This document shows positions 49,082 to 58,166 of a DNA stretch of 64,000 nt, piece after piece. Below the pieces are notes generated by a model. That model had not been told where the DNA came from. It ran no database searches and saw only the letters and a list, made by a program, of their open reading frames with translations. The stretch is from Pedobacter westerhofensis (GTDB lineage: Bacteria; Bacteroidota; Bacteroidia; Sphingobacteriales; Sphingobacteriaceae), in the NCBI RefSeq assembly GCF_900182595.1, contig NZ_FXTN01000015.1, forward strand, positions 1 through 64,000, written 5' to 3'. Position numbers and translations under genes: made by a program. Within the stretch, counting starts at the first letter, position 1, and each line of letters starts with the position of its first letter.

Positions 49082-50209
49082 CTAGAGATTTCCCCTCAGC
49101 TCCTGCTCACGCTCAAGTGATTCAAACAATGCTTTAAAGTTTCCTGCACCAAATGACTGTGCACCTTTACGCTGGATGATCTCAAAGAATAAAGTTGGCC
49201 TGTCCTGCACAGGTTTTGTGAAAATCTGCAGCAGGTAACCTTCTTCATCATGATCCACAAGAATACCCAGTTCCTGCAGCGGCGCAATGTCTTCGTCAAT
49301 GCTGCCTACTCTTTCCAGCAGTGTTTCGTAATACGCCCGGGGCGGCGGACTCAGAAACTCCACGCCTCTGACCTTCATTTCTCTTACTGTGGAGATGATA
49401 TCGTGTGTAGCTACTGCAATATGCTGTACACCTTCTCCTTCATAGAATTCCAGGTACTCTTCAATCTGGGATTTCTTTTTTCCCTCTGCAGGCTCATTGA
49501 TCGGAAACTTCACATAGCCATTTTTGTTGCTCATCACCTTGCTCATCAAAGCGGAATACTCAGTGTTGATCTGTTTATCATCAAAGGAAAGGATGTTCCT
49601 GAAACCCATTACGTCCTCATACCACTTCACGGCCTCGTTCATTCTGTTCCAACCTACATTGCCTACGCAGTGGTCAATATATAACAGTCCCGTACCTGCA
49701 GGCTGATACCCGCCTTCTGTAGCTACATATCCAGGCATAAAAGCGCCCTTATAGTTTTTGCGCTCTACAAAAAGGTGCACCGTTTCTCCGTAAGTATAGA
49801 TCCCTGCCGTGCGGATCTCCCCAAATTCGTCTGTTAAAGTCTGAGGTGTCTGATAAGACCTTGCACCGCGTTTGATGGTTTCATCATAAGATTTATAGGC
49901 ATCATCCACCCATAGTGCCAGGATTTTAACACCATCGCCATGTTTTTTGATATGTTCCATCACCGGGCCTTCGGATTTAAGGGGGGTGGTTAGCACCAGC
50001 CTGATCTTGCCCTGCTGTAATACATAGGATGCGCGGTCTCTCAGTCCTGTTTCCGGGCCCGCATAGGCAACAGTGTTAAATCCAAAGGCTGTTTTATAAA
50101 AGTGTGCCGATTGTTTGGCATTCCCTACATACATTTCCACATGGTCTGTTCCGTTGAGCGGGAGGAAATCCTGGGTTAATGTTTCTTTTTCTACAAATTG
50201 AGTTTGCAT
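49082..50209 (-). CDS. hppD: 4-hydroxyphenylpyruvate dioxygenase
   Basis: Turns 4-hydroxyphenylpyruvate into homogentisate with O2 and Fe(II). Two glyoxalase-fold halves; the iron ligands appear as His180 (LLYIDHCVGNV), His263 (GVQHIAVATHD) and Glu343 (LFFEIIQRKG). The C-terminal gate helix SFGAGNFKALFESLE is complete. 375 residues. Second gene of the hmgA-hppD operon, 40 bases after hmgA. Confidence 0.97.
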   Translation of the reverse strand: MQTQFVEKETLTQDFLPLNGTDHVEMYVGNAKQSAHFYKTAFGFNTVAYAGPETGLRDRASYVLQQGKIRLVLTTPLKSEGPVMEHIKKHGDGVKILALWVDDAYKSYDETIKRGARSYQTPQTLTDEFGEIRTAGIYTYGETVHLFVERKNYKGAFMPGYVATEGGYQPAGTGLLYIDHCVGNVGWNRMNEAVKWYEDVMGFRNILSFDDKQINTEYSALMSKVMSNKNGYVKFPINEPAEGKKKSQIEEYLEFYEGEGVQHIAVATHDIISTVREMKVRGVEFLSPPPRAYYETLLERVGSIDEDIAPLQELGILVDHDEEGYLLQIFTKPVQDRPTLFFEIIQRKGAQSFGAGNFKALFESLEREQELRGNL

Positions 50210-50249
50210 AGTTTTTTATTTAATATTTTTGGTTAGTTAGTGTTTATCG

Positions 50250-51416
50250 TTATTCCACATTAATCTGCCAGCTTTTGTGGTAGCTCTCATCTTCAATTTT
50301 CAGGGCGTCTTCTGTCAGCATCAACGGGCGGAAGGGATCAATCATCACGGCCAGTTCTTCAGTTTTTTCTTTGCCGATGGATTTTTCCACTGTTCCGGGA
50401 TGAGGCCCGTGGGGGATACCTCCGGGATGCAGTGTGATCTGTCCCTTCACTACACTCTTTCTGCTCATAAAGTCGCCATCTACATAATATAAGACCTCAT
50501 CGCTGTCAACATTACTGTGGTTGTAAGGCGCCGGGATAGACAAAGGGTGATAGTCATACTTGCGCGGCACAAAAGAGCAGATCACGAAATTATGGCCTTC
50601 AAAGGTCTGGTGCACAGGAGGCGGCTGGTGCAGCCGGCCGGTGATCGGTTCAAAGTCGTGGATAGAGAATGCCCAGGGATAGTGAAAACCATCCCAGCCA
50701 ACAAAATCGAAAGGGTGTGTACCATAGGTATAGGGATAGATTAATCCCTGTTTTTTGATCAGCACTTTAAAATCGCCCAGTTCATCAAAAGTCTCCAGGT
50801 CTGCCGGCTTTCTGATATCCCGTTCGCAATACGGGGAGTGCTCCATCAGCTGGCCATATTCATTTCTGTAGCGCTTAGGCGTGCGGATGGGGCTAAAGCT
50901 TTCAACAATAAACAAGCGGTTCTGCTCATCATCAAATTCAAGCTGGTAGATCGTGCCCCTTGGCACCACAAGATAATCGCCATAGCCAAACCTGATCTTT
51001 CCGAAACCGGTTTTTAACGTGCCGGAACCCTGGTGGATAAAGATGACTTCATCTGCCTGGCTGTTCTTGTAATAATAATCCGTCATGGATTTCCGCGGTG
51101 CGGCAAGCGAGATATGCAGGTCGCTGTTTACCAGCACAGGCTTTCTGCTTTGCAGGTAATCATCTTCGGGGGCGATGTTAAAGCCGATCAGCGAAGTGTG
51201 CTTCAGATGTTTCTCCCGGGCGATTTTGGGCTCTACGGAGTAGGGCTCACCAAGTGATTTAACGATGGTTGGGGGATGGCAGTGGTAAACAAGCGAATAC
51301 AGGCTTGAAAAACCTTCTGTGGATACCAGTTCCTCTGCATAAAGCTCGCCGTTTGGTTTACGGAAAACGGTGTGCCTTTTAGGCGGAATGGTACCTAAGG
51401 TATGATAAATAGGCAT
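50250..51416 (-). CDS. hmgA: Homogentisate 1,2-dioxygenase
   Basis: Opens the ring of homogentisate to maleylacetoacetate. Cupin enzyme; the Fe(II) region includes YNHSNVDSDEVLYYVDG with His and Glu at the usual spacing, then HPGGIPHGPHPG. 388 residues, somewhat shorter than the human enzyme (445), as is common in Bacteroidota. Divergent from the FAH-family gene across 335 bases. Confidence 0.95.
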   Translation of the reverse strand: MPIYHTLGTIPPKRHTVFRKPNGELYAEELVSTEGFSSLYSLVYHCHPPTIVKSLGEPYSVEPKIAREKHLKHTSLIGFNIAPEDDYLQSRKPVLVNSDLHISLAAPRKSMTDYYYKNSQADEVIFIHQGSGTLKTGFGKIRFGYGDYLVVPRGTIYQLEFDDEQNRLFIVESFSPIRTPKRYRNEYGQLMEHSPYCERDIRKPADLETFDELGDFKVLIKKQGLIYPYTYGTHPFDFVGWDGFHYPWAFSIHDFEPITGRLHQPPPVHQTFEGHNFVICSFVPRKYDYHPLSIPAPYNHSNVDSDEVLYYVDGDFMSRKSVVKGQITLHPGGIPHGPHPGTVEKSIGKEKTEELAVMIDPFRPLMLTEDALKIEDESYHKSWQINVE

Positions 51417-51618
51417 AACTATAGGAATATATATTGGTTAAAATATGGGATGTATAGAAAGCGTGAAAACGCTTAATAAATTAAAATGCCGGGAAAAGCT
51501 TAAATGGAATACTGGGCAAATATGAGCTTGGAGAGCATAGCATATCTGAATGAAGCCAAAACCTGGCTTGCGATACGATCCTGATATTTTAGATTGCTAT
51601 TTGTCATATAATGCGCTG

Positions 51619-51641
51619 GCTAATTTAAGAATTAAATTAGC
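51619..51641. promoter_or_regulatory. Perfect palindrome, candidate operator of the aromatic catabolism genes
   Basis: GCTAATTTAA and TTAAATTAGC, ten-base arms with a three-base centre GAA. Located midway between the two divergent transcripts, so one dimeric regulator could control both. Binding is inferred. Confidence 0.5.
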
Positions 51642-51706
51642 AGTAATCAAAATTATCCTTAGATTCTAATTGTTGTAGATTTAAATCATATTCCATCGAA
51701 AATCTC

Positions 51707-51714
51707 TAGCTTTG
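51707..51714 (+). promoter_or_regulatory. -7 promoter box of the FAH-family gene
   Basis: TAGCTTTG, a full TAnnTTTG match 37 bases before the start codon. It overlaps a TTGGT-TTAT-ACCAA palindrome by three bases, which could let a repressor block it. Confidence 0.5.
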
Positions 51715-51751
51715 GTTTATACCAAGAAATACTTAACCAAACATAAACAAG

Positions 51752-52747
51752 ATGAAGTTAGTATCGTACAAAACAGAAGACAGGGAACACCTGGGGGTTT
51801 TCGTCAACGGGCATATCTACAACCTGCATTCATGTGATAAGCAAATTCCGAACGATATGAGTTCTTTTCTAAAGGATTCTGAAGTGCTGATGGAACGTGC
51901 GCTGACCATTAATGCAAAAATAAAATCAGGAGAAATAGAACCTAAGGAAGAAGCTTTTTATGAAGTAATTGCGCCTGTCCCGCATCCAACTTCCTGCCGT
52001 GACGGGTACGCTTTCCGCCAGCATGTTGCTGCTGCACGCAGAAACCGCAAAGTAGATATGATTGCAGAATTTGATCAGTACCCTATATTTTATTTTACAA
52101 ACCATAATGCCATCAGCGGCCCGGGCGAGATAGAATGTATGCCTGATCATTTTGAGAAGCTTGATTTTGAGCTTGAAGTTGCCATTGTGATCGGTAAACA
52201 AGGAAGAAATATTACCGCTGCCGAAGCAGATAGTTATATCGCAGGTTTTATGATTATGAATGATATGAGCGCAAGAACACTGCAGATGGAAGAAATGCTG
52301 CTGAACCTGGGGCCGGCAAAGGGAAAGGATTTTTCAACGGTAATTGGCCCCTGGCTGGTTACTCCTGATGAGCTTGAGGAATACCGAACTGATGCCAAAG
52401 ACGGCCACACAGGGAATACCTATAATTTAAGCATGACCTGTACAGTAAATGGTGTACAGGTATCGGCAGGAAATATGGCAGATATGGACTGGACTTTCGC
52501 CGAGATAATTGAACGCTGCGCATACGGTACGGATATTTTGCCGGGAGATGTGATCGGTTCGGGCACTGTAGGCACGGGCTGTTTCCTGGAACTCAATGGA
52601 ACCGGCTTACTGAATGATCCAAACTATCAGCCACAATGGCTGCAGCATGGCGATGTGGTAGAAATGGAGATTACCGGTCTTGGCCGCTTAAGCAATACCA
52701 TCCGCAGGGCCGATACAGATTTTTCAATCTTAGCCCTCAAAAAATAA
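51752..52747 (+). CDS. Fumarylacetoacetate hydrolase family protein
   Basis: The C-terminal FAH fold is clear: metal ligands Glu140 and Glu142 in DFELEVAIVIGK and Asp171 in MNDMSARTLQ, with KGKDFSTVIGPW after it. 331 residues, shorter than classical fumarylacetoacetase (~420) and longer than the YcgM type. Its place opposite hmgA makes the final step of tyrosine breakdown, splitting fumarylacetoacetate into fumarate and acetoacetate, the most likely role. It shares a TAATG junction with the flavin reductase gene. Confidence 0.88.
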   Translation: MKLVSYKTEDREHLGVFVNGHIYNLHSCDKQIPNDMSSFLKDSEVLMERALTINAKIKSGEIEPKEEAFYEVIAPVPHPTSCRDGYAFRQHVAAARRNRKVDMIAEFDQYPIFYFTNHNAISGPGEIECMPDHFEKLDFELEVAIVIGKQGRNITAAEADSYIAGFMIMNDMSARTLQMEEMLLNLGPAKGKDFSTVIGPWLVTPDELEEYRTDAKDGHTGNTYNLSMTCTVNGVQVSAGNMADMDWTFAEIIERCAYGTDILPGDVIGSGTVGTGCFLELNGTGLLNDPNYQPQWLQHGDVVEMEITGLGRLSNTIRRADTDFSILALKK

Positions 52748-53640
52748 TGCTGACGCTTGATGTATCTGATTTAAGTCCCGCGCAGCTGCAGAACTATATG
52801 CACTACGCCGTCGCACCGCGGCCCATATGTTTTGCTACCACCATTGATCAGGCCGGAAACGTAAACCTGAGCCCCTTCAGCTTTTTCAATATGTTCAGTA
52901 CCAACCCGCCTTTGTGCATTTTTTCTCCCGCAAGAAGGGTAAAAGATAATACCACAAAGCATACGCTGGAAAATATCCTGGAGGTAAAGGAATGTGTGAT
53001 CAATATTGTGAACTACCCGATGGTGCAGCAGATGAGCCTGTCAAGTACAGATTATGCGAAGGGGGTCAATGAATTTGAGAAGGCCGGCTTTACGATGCAG
53101 GCTTCGCAGCTTGTTAAACCGCCGAGGGTAGCCGAAGCTCCTGTACAAATGGAATGTATTGTGAAGGAAGTGATCCATCTGGGCGAGAACCCCGGTGCAG
53201 GAAACCTGATCCTGGCAGAAGTAAAGCTGATCCACATCCGGGAAGATATCCTGGATAAGGAGGGAAGGATCGATCAGGAAAAAATAGACTTGGTAGCACG
53301 TTTGGGCGGCGACTGGTATTGCAGGGTAACGCCCGAAAGCCTGTTTAAGGTTGCAAAACCGCTGACCACGCTTGGAATTGGGGTAGATGCACTGCCCAGA
53401 CAGGTACGAAATTCATATGTGCTTACCGGGAATGATCTTGGGATGCTCGGCAATATCGAAAAAATCCCTTCTGAAGAGGAGATCGATCTGGTGAGGAATA
53501 TTGATGAAGTAAAAGAAGTGCTCGACGCTACGATAGGGGATGGCGTAAACCGTCAGCGTGAACTGCATGAACTGGCAAAAGCGATGCTCCAAAACGGCGA
53601 AGTGCTTACCGCACTCAAAGTTGTTCTGCTGGAAAGTTAG
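52747..53640 (+). CDS. Flavin reductase family (FMN-binding) protein
   Basis: Starts at the ATG inside the FAH-family stop (TAATG). APRPICFATTIDQAGNVNLS and FNMFSTNPPLCIFSP are the FMN-binding segment of the DIM6/NTAB flavin reductase-like family; an extra C-terminal part of ~100 residues follows. 297 residues. Translational coupling to the FAH-family gene points to a role in aromatic catabolism, but the reaction is unknown. Its stop overlaps the convergent NlpC/P60 gene by four bases. Confidence 0.85.
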   Translation: MLTLDVSDLSPAQLQNYMHYAVAPRPICFATTIDQAGNVNLSPFSFFNMFSTNPPLCIFSPARRVKDNTTKHTLENILEVKECVINIVNYPMVQQMSLSSTDYAKGVNEFEKAGFTMQASQLVKPPRVAEAPVQMECIVKEVIHLGENPGAGNLILAEVKLIHIREDILDKEGRIDQEKIDLVARLGGDWYCRVTPESLFKVAKPLTTLGIGVDALPRQVRNSYVLTGNDLGMLGNIEKIPSEEEIDLVRNIDEVKEVLDATIGDGVNRQRELHELAKAMLQNGEVLTALKVVLLES

Positions 53641-54152
53641 AGAATACTCACTGCTCTCATCAGCCTGCTGCGGTAGTAGGCGTCGAGGGTGGTGATGGTT
53701 ACGCCATGGGCCTTGCCCGAGGTGGAATGGATAAAGTGTATCGTATCACCCTCTATATCTGCGATGATGCCAACATGCCCAACTACCCGTCTCCTTGGGT
53801 TGGTGCCCGTAAATACGAGTACGTCTCCCACCTTTGCATTTTCCAGCTTGATGGGCTTTCCTGCCACATTGAACTCCGTAGAAGAACGCGGAACATCAAA
53901 GCCGAAATTGTGGAATACATAACTGACAAAACCAGAGCAGTCAAAGCCCACTGAAGGATTGCTGCAGGCATAGCGGTAGGGAACGCCAATCATTGTTTTG
54001 GCAAAGCTGATCAGCTTGCTGGCCGGTGTTTCTGTTGTAAATTGTTGATTGAGCTTATCAAGTAATTCCCTGTACCTGCCGGGAACTGTCTGTGCTTTGC
54101 CAACTGTGGCAAACAGCAAGATAAAACAGAATAACATGAGGACTTTTTTCAT
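53637..54152 (-). CDS. Secreted NlpC/P60 family peptidase
   Basis: Signal peptide of ~20 residues (MLFCFILLFATVGKAQ), then an NlpC/P60 domain: catalytic Cys72 in GFDCSGFVSYV, His126 in VVGHVGIIAD and a third His in TIHFIHS. These enzymes cut peptidoglycan stem peptides between gamma-D-Glu and DAP. 171 residues. Alone on the minus strand, ending inside the flavin reductase stop. Confidence 0.93.
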   Translation of the reverse strand: MKKVLMLFCFILLFATVGKAQTVPGRYRELLDKLNQQFTTETPASKLISFAKTMIGVPYRYACSNPSVGFDCSGFVSYVFHNFGFDVPRSSTEFNVAGKPIKLENAKVGDVLVFTGTNPRRRVVGHVGIIADIEGDTIHFIHSTSGKAHGVTITTLDAYYRSRLMRAVSIL

Positions 54153-54208
54153 ATGCTCTGCCCTAAAGATATTAAAAAATATATCAAAAGGACAAACGGC
54201 CCAAAAAA

Positions 54209-54910
54209 TTATGGGGTGGTTACGGCCACCGGTAGGATCTTTCCATTGAAAAATTTATGGCCTGTAGCAGCAAAATCTGCAATATACTTGCCCATTTCAA
54301 AGGCCATAACGGGCGACTGATATCCCGGGAATGCCTGTTCCAGCATTTCCGTTTGTGCTGATCCCAGTGCCAGGCAGTTGATCTTTATTCCTGTTTCTGC
54401 ATATTCATAGGCCAGGCATTCCGTTAATGTGGCCAGGGCGCCCTTGCTGGTTGAGTAGGCCGCAAGCCCGGGGAATTTAACACTGCCCTGAAAACCGCCC
54501 ATGCTGCTTACATTGACGATATGCCCGCCGCTTTCCATCAGTGGCAGCACATTTTTAATCATATTGAAATGACCAATCACATTGCTTTGGAACATGTTGT
54601 TCATGTCTTCAGCTGTGGTTTCAGCAAAGGATTTGTTCACCAGCTGACCGGCATTGTTGATCAGGATGTCTACCGTTCCCAGGCGCTGCTGCAGAAAGGG
54701 CACCAGGGCTGCGTAATCATCATGAACGATGTCGAACTCAACAGGCAGCAGTGTGCAGTCAGGATTGATACCCCTTGCAATTTCCAGCAGCTTCCTTAAT
54801 TTGTCTGCAGATCTCGCAATGCAGACCACTTTGTTGCTGGTTTTTAACGTAAATTCCAATGCGGTTTCAAAACCTATTCCGCTGCTCGCTCCTGTTAATA
54901 CAATATTCAT
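54209..54910 (-). CDS. Short-chain dehydrogenase/reductase
   Basis: Classical SDR: TGASSGIG at the N-terminus, NNAG near residue 88, and the YSTSK catalytic site (Y-x-x-x-K) near 155, with Ser in IVNVSSMGG. 233 residues. It starts two bases after the aromatic amino acid hydroxylase stop, so the pair is co-transcribed. Pterin recycling or biosynthesis for the hydroxylase is a reasonable guess, since sepiapterin and some dihydropteridine reductases are SDRs. Confidence 0.92.
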   Translation of the reverse strand: MNIVLTGASSGIGFETALEFTLKTSNKVVCIARSADKLRKLLEIARGINPDCTLLPVEFDIVHDDYAALVPFLQQRLGTVDILINNAGQLVNKSFAETTAEDMNNMFQSNVIGHFNMIKNVLPLMESGGHIVNVSSMGGFQGSVKFPGLAAYSTSKGALATLTECLAYEYAETGIKINCLALGSAQTEMLEQAFPGYQSPVMAFEMGKYIADFAATGHKFFNGKILPVAVTTP

Positions 54911-54912
54911 GT

Positions 54913-56703
54913 TTAGTCTTCTTCTGTAATCAGTTGGGTAACCGGGTTTGCAATCACATGCAAGCCGTCGTTTATTAGTTTTTTATGGTCGGGTTCATTG
55001 GAAGCTTTCATTTCCAGATAAATCCTCAGTTCTTTTTCCAGCTCAGGATATGAACCGGTGTAATGTAATATTTCAAGGATTTCAACTGCACATAGCCAGT
55101 CCTGGCGATGGCTGGTTTTCAACTGTCCGAATAAGGCAGGCAGCAGGTCATGATTTAAACGCTCTTCCCTGATCAGCCTTACGGTTTTATAAATCTCATG
55201 CAGCTGGGTTGTTACTGCATCATAGCTCACTTTTACAGTTTGCTGATCGCTGATATGGGTAATCTCTTCATACGCTCCCTTATCCGCTGCACCGTTAAAT
55301 ACTGAGATGATCTCTTCACCCACGGCCATGTCATATACTCCCCATTCGGGCTGAAACAGCACATTGCCATTGCCCTCTTTAACCGTGCAGTCCTCAAAAG
55401 AGATGATGACCGTTTTACCGGCAATGCGGAGAACTGACTTTACCCTGCCGGAGACCCTGATACCGCTTTCGAAATGGAGGTCGACCGCTTTTCCCTCCTC
55501 AATACCAATGGCTTTCAGCTCTTCCGGGTTAAAATGTTCCAGCGGTGCTACCGTGTTTTTCAGTTTGCCCACCGGTGATGAAAAACCATCTTTATGATAT
55601 ATTTTTCCATGTCCCTCCAATTGTTTATCCCCAACAGAGAGTGCCGAGGGGCCGGTAGTTTTAATAAAGGTTACCTGGTCATCCACACTGAGGCCCATAT
55701 CTATAAACACTCCGGTAACCTGTAAGCCTGAACTGTACATTGCTGTGCTAGGGTTCCGGGACTCCATCGCTTTGATCATGCTTTCTGAGCCACCTTTTCT
55801 AAAGGCCATGGTATCCGCAAACTGTTCCAGCACATCGATCAGGTTTTGAAAAGTTGCGGTGACAAACAGCTGTGGCTGTGTTTTGGTGATATCGTAAGGA
55901 TAATTGATTGTATCTATCGTGTAAGGAATCTTCTTGACTGTTTCCTGCATACATGATGCGCTCTCCCCAATAGAAGAAAGCAATCCTGCACCGTATATTT
56001 TTGGATCATCCAGACTGCCGATCAGCCCATATTCTACCGTCCACCAGTGCAGCCTGCTGAGCAGGGCCATTTCAGAAGGCTCGCCCATATTGTCGGCAAT
56101 CTCCTTCAGGTGCTGCTCTGCCCTGGCAATTTCATATTCAGGGGCATCTACTGCCTCTTTCAGTATAGATAATGCGCGAATGGCTTCGTACAACTCAAAA
56201 TCTTTGGCAGAGAACATCGCCTTTTCTCCGATTGATCCGATGTAGCTCAGGTAGCTGTTATAATCGGCATCAGCAATGATGGGTGCATGCCCGGCCGACT
56301 CATGGATGATATCTGGTGCCGGAGTATATTCTATATGGTTAATCTGGCGGATGTCTGCAGCAATCACCAATACACGGTACGCCTGATATTCCATAAAGGC
56401 AGCCGGCGGGATAAATCCGTCAACGGTAACTGCTCCCCAGCCCAGTTTGCCCAGGTTATCGTTCATGGTCTGCAAATCCGGAATATATTCAATGCTTAGT
56501 CCGGCACGCTGCAAGCCCTTGATATAAGGATAGTAGGCCACATCCTTCAGGTAACTGTAATTCTGGCGCATTACGTAACGCCACACTGCCTGGTCTACCG
56601 GGGTATATTTATCATAGTTCTGATCCACAATAAACTGCCTCAGATGCAGCGGTAATTTTGCTACCTGCGGGTTGTTAAAGTCATTAAAATCGCTCATAAC
56701 CAA
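54913..56703 (-). CDS. Pterin-dependent aromatic amino acid hydroxylase with long C-terminal extension
   Basis: Likely phenylalanine 4-monooxygenase. Iron ligands His134 and His139 sit in DIIHESAGHAP, preceded by VDGFIPPAAFMEY and followed by the Glu-containing helix ELYEAIRAL. The catalytic part covers about residues 30-330; bacterial PAH normally ends there (~260-300 residues). Here another ~260 residues follow, with beta-rich sequence (VDLHFESGIRVSGRVKSVLR) and a helical end, seen in the large Bacteroidota members of the family. It supplies tyrosine to the hppD/hmgA route. SDR gene downstream. Confidence 0.88.
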   Translation of the reverse strand: MVMSDFNDFNNPQVAKLPLHLRQFIVDQNYDKYTPVDQAVWRYVMRQNYSYLKDVAYYPYIKGLQRAGLSIEYIPDLQTMNDNLGKLGWGAVTVDGFIPPAAFMEYQAYRVLVIAADIRQINHIEYTPAPDIIHESAGHAPIIADADYNSYLSYIGSIGEKAMFSAKDFELYEAIRALSILKEAVDAPEYEIARAEQHLKEIADNMGEPSEMALLSRLHWWTVEYGLIGSLDDPKIYGAGLLSSIGESASCMQETVKKIPYTIDTINYPYDITKTQPQLFVTATFQNLIDVLEQFADTMAFRKGGSESMIKAMESRNPSTAMYSSGLQVTGVFIDMGLSVDDQVTFIKTTGPSALSVGDKQLEGHGKIYHKDGFSSPVGKLKNTVAPLEHFNPEELKAIGIEEGKAVDLHFESGIRVSGRVKSVLRIAGKTVIISFEDCTVKEGNGNVLFQPEWGVYDMAVGEEIISVFNGAADKGAYEEITHISDQQTVKVSYDAVTTQLHEIYKTVRLIREERLNHDLLPALFGQLKTSHRQDWLCAVEILEILHYTGSYPELEKELRIYLEMKASNEPDHKKLINDGLHVIANPVTQLITEED

Positions 56704-56781
56704 TGTATATTTGATACCCCTAAGGTAAGCCTGCGTGAATGATTTATCAAGGAAACAGGTGCCCTTTTACTTTATGGTGAT

Positions 56782-57261
56782 TTATTTTTTTACTCTGAAA
56801 GAGAAGTGCGTTTGGATAAAATAGCTGGCTACGGCCAATATAATGGTAGTAATGAATTTAGCGACAGAAGGATAGAAGTTAAAACTTTCGACCATGATTT
56901 TGATCATCGCAAAATTGAGCATCAGATTGGTACAAACAACAATGGCATACCTGAACATCTGGATCCTTCCCTTCAGTTCAGACTTTGTAAATACCAGGTA
57001 TTTGTTGAGGGTAAAACCAATGGCAAAAGTAAGCGGTGCCTCAATGATCAGTGTGGCCACAGGGGCCGTAATCATCCCCGGACGAAAAGGCAGAACCAAA
57101 TCCTGCTGGTGCAGCACATAGTTATAGATCAGGAAATATAAAATGATCCCGCTTGCTGTATTGGTTCCCCCGGATACAATGTACCTGAAATTATGCAGGG
57201 ACAGCCAGCGTGAAAACGGCGGGTAAAAGAAATCAATAAATCGCAGGAGGGCTTTACGCAT
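56782..57261 (-). CDS. GtrA family membrane protein
   Basis: 159 residues with four membrane helices; FRYIVSGGTNTASGIILYFL near the start and FTLNKYLVF in the middle are GtrA-family features. GtrA-like proteins are thought to help move lipid-linked sugars across the membrane or act in wall polysaccharide assembly. No glycosyltransferase is next to it, so its partner is unknown. Confidence 0.85.
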   Translation of the reverse strand: MRKALLRFIDFFYPPFSRWLSLHNFRYIVSGGTNTASGIILYFLIYNYVLHQQDLVLPFRPGMITAPVATLIIEAPLTFAIGFTLNKYLVFTKSELKGRIQMFRYAIVVCTNLMLNFAMIKIMVESFNFYPSVAKFITTIILAVASYFIQTHFSFRVKK

Positions 57262-57331
57262 ATTTAAATAAGGTACTCAATAAGCGGCGCAATTTAGGGA
57301 TAGAATATCATTTCCCGAAATTAAGAAATGA

Positions 57332-58027
57332 TTAACGCGCCGGTGGTGCCGAAATAAAGTCGATCACCGCACAGTACCTGTATCCCGGATGTGTCCTGAT
57401 ATTGACACCCACGAGGCTCAGTTGGTAATTGGTGCCCAGGATGGTTTTTCTGTGCCCCAAATCAGGTACATTTTTATCGAGCAGCAGCATACATACATTT
57501 GCCAGCCCTTTTGAGAAGCCAAATGCCAGACATTCTCCCATTGCTCTGCGGGGATAAAACTTAGAAATCCTGTCCTTTACCGTTCTGCCATCGCTAGAGT
57601 TATGGCCGGCTTTGTTGTTTTTGCTTAAGTCTTTTGCATGCTGCTGGGAAACCCATGTGAGCGTTTCATCGGGACTGAACAGGGGCAAATCCCTGATCCC
57701 TGCAAGATCCTGCTGTAATCCCCTGTAATATTTGTCTTTGCGGTTTACCCTCAGGTCGTCGTAGTTGCTGTAACGCTGCATATCTATATTATATGCGTTA
57801 ACGAAATCCTGAAAGTAGGTGTCGAAAAACTTACGCCCGTCTGTTCGGGCGAGATTCATATAAAATACGATCTGCTTTTCCTCCTCGTTCAGGTAATCCG
57901 TATTTCTGGCTGTATTTGCATTGTCGAGTTCTTCCTGTGTCCAGATATTGCCAGACTCATAAGACTGTGCTTTTACAGCGATGGAACTGAAGAACAGGAG
58001 GAAGAAAACGATAGGTATGAATTTCAT
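57332..58027 (-). CDS. Secreted CAP (SCP/PR1-like) domain protein
   Basis: Signal peptide MKFIPIVFFLLFFSSIAVKA, then a CAP domain in the second half: SQQHAKDLSKNNKAGHNSSDG and MGECLAFGF give the His and Glu of the CAP cavity. Bacterial members are of unknown function. The frame is open to 58117, but only the Met at 58027 gives a proper signal peptide. 231 residues. Downstream of glyS on the same strand with a terminator between. Confidence 0.87.
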   Translation of the reverse strand: MKFIPIVFFLLFFSSIAVKAQSYESGNIWTQEELDNANTARNTDYLNEEEKQIVFYMNLARTDGRKFFDTYFQDFVNAYNIDMQRYSNYDDLRVNRKDKYYRGLQQDLAGIRDLPLFSPDETLTWVSQQHAKDLSKNNKAGHNSSDGRTVKDRISKFYPRRAMGECLAFGFSKGLANVCMLLLDKNVPDLGHRKTILGTNYQLSLVGVNIRTHPGYRYCAVIDFISAPPAR

Positions 58028-58109
58028 GTGCTTAACGTTGCTGATGGATTTTTTCTGGTGCCTGCCCCTCAATAACAATAATAAGACCAGATGCGAAGGA
58101 AATAGTTTA

Positions 58110-58147
58110 ATCAACAAAAAAGACCCGCAGGGTTTGCCGGCGGGTCT
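58110..58147 (-). terminator. Terminator of glyS
   Basis: AGACCCGC (58121-58128) pairs with GCGGGTCT (58140-58147). On the minus strand the stem is followed by TTTTTTGTTG. Starts 20 bases after the glyS stop. Confidence 0.85.
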
Positions 58148-58166
58148 CTTTCGTTTTTTGGTGATA

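Larger units (their letters stand above)
51417..51751. other. 335-base divergent promoter region of the homogentisate genes
   Basis: Between hmgA (minus) and the FAH-family gene (plus). It holds a perfect ten-base inverted repeat at 51619-51641, a shorter TTGGT/ACCAA repeat at 51712-51725, and a -7 box TAGCTTTG at 51707-51714 for the plus-strand genes. No gene is evident. Confidence 0.55.

Noticed and set aside
57307-57332. ATCATTTC/GAAATGAT hairpin as terminator of the CAP-domain gene
   Set aside because: Weak AT-rich eight-base stem with a ten-base loop overlapping the stop codon and no T tract on the minus strand.
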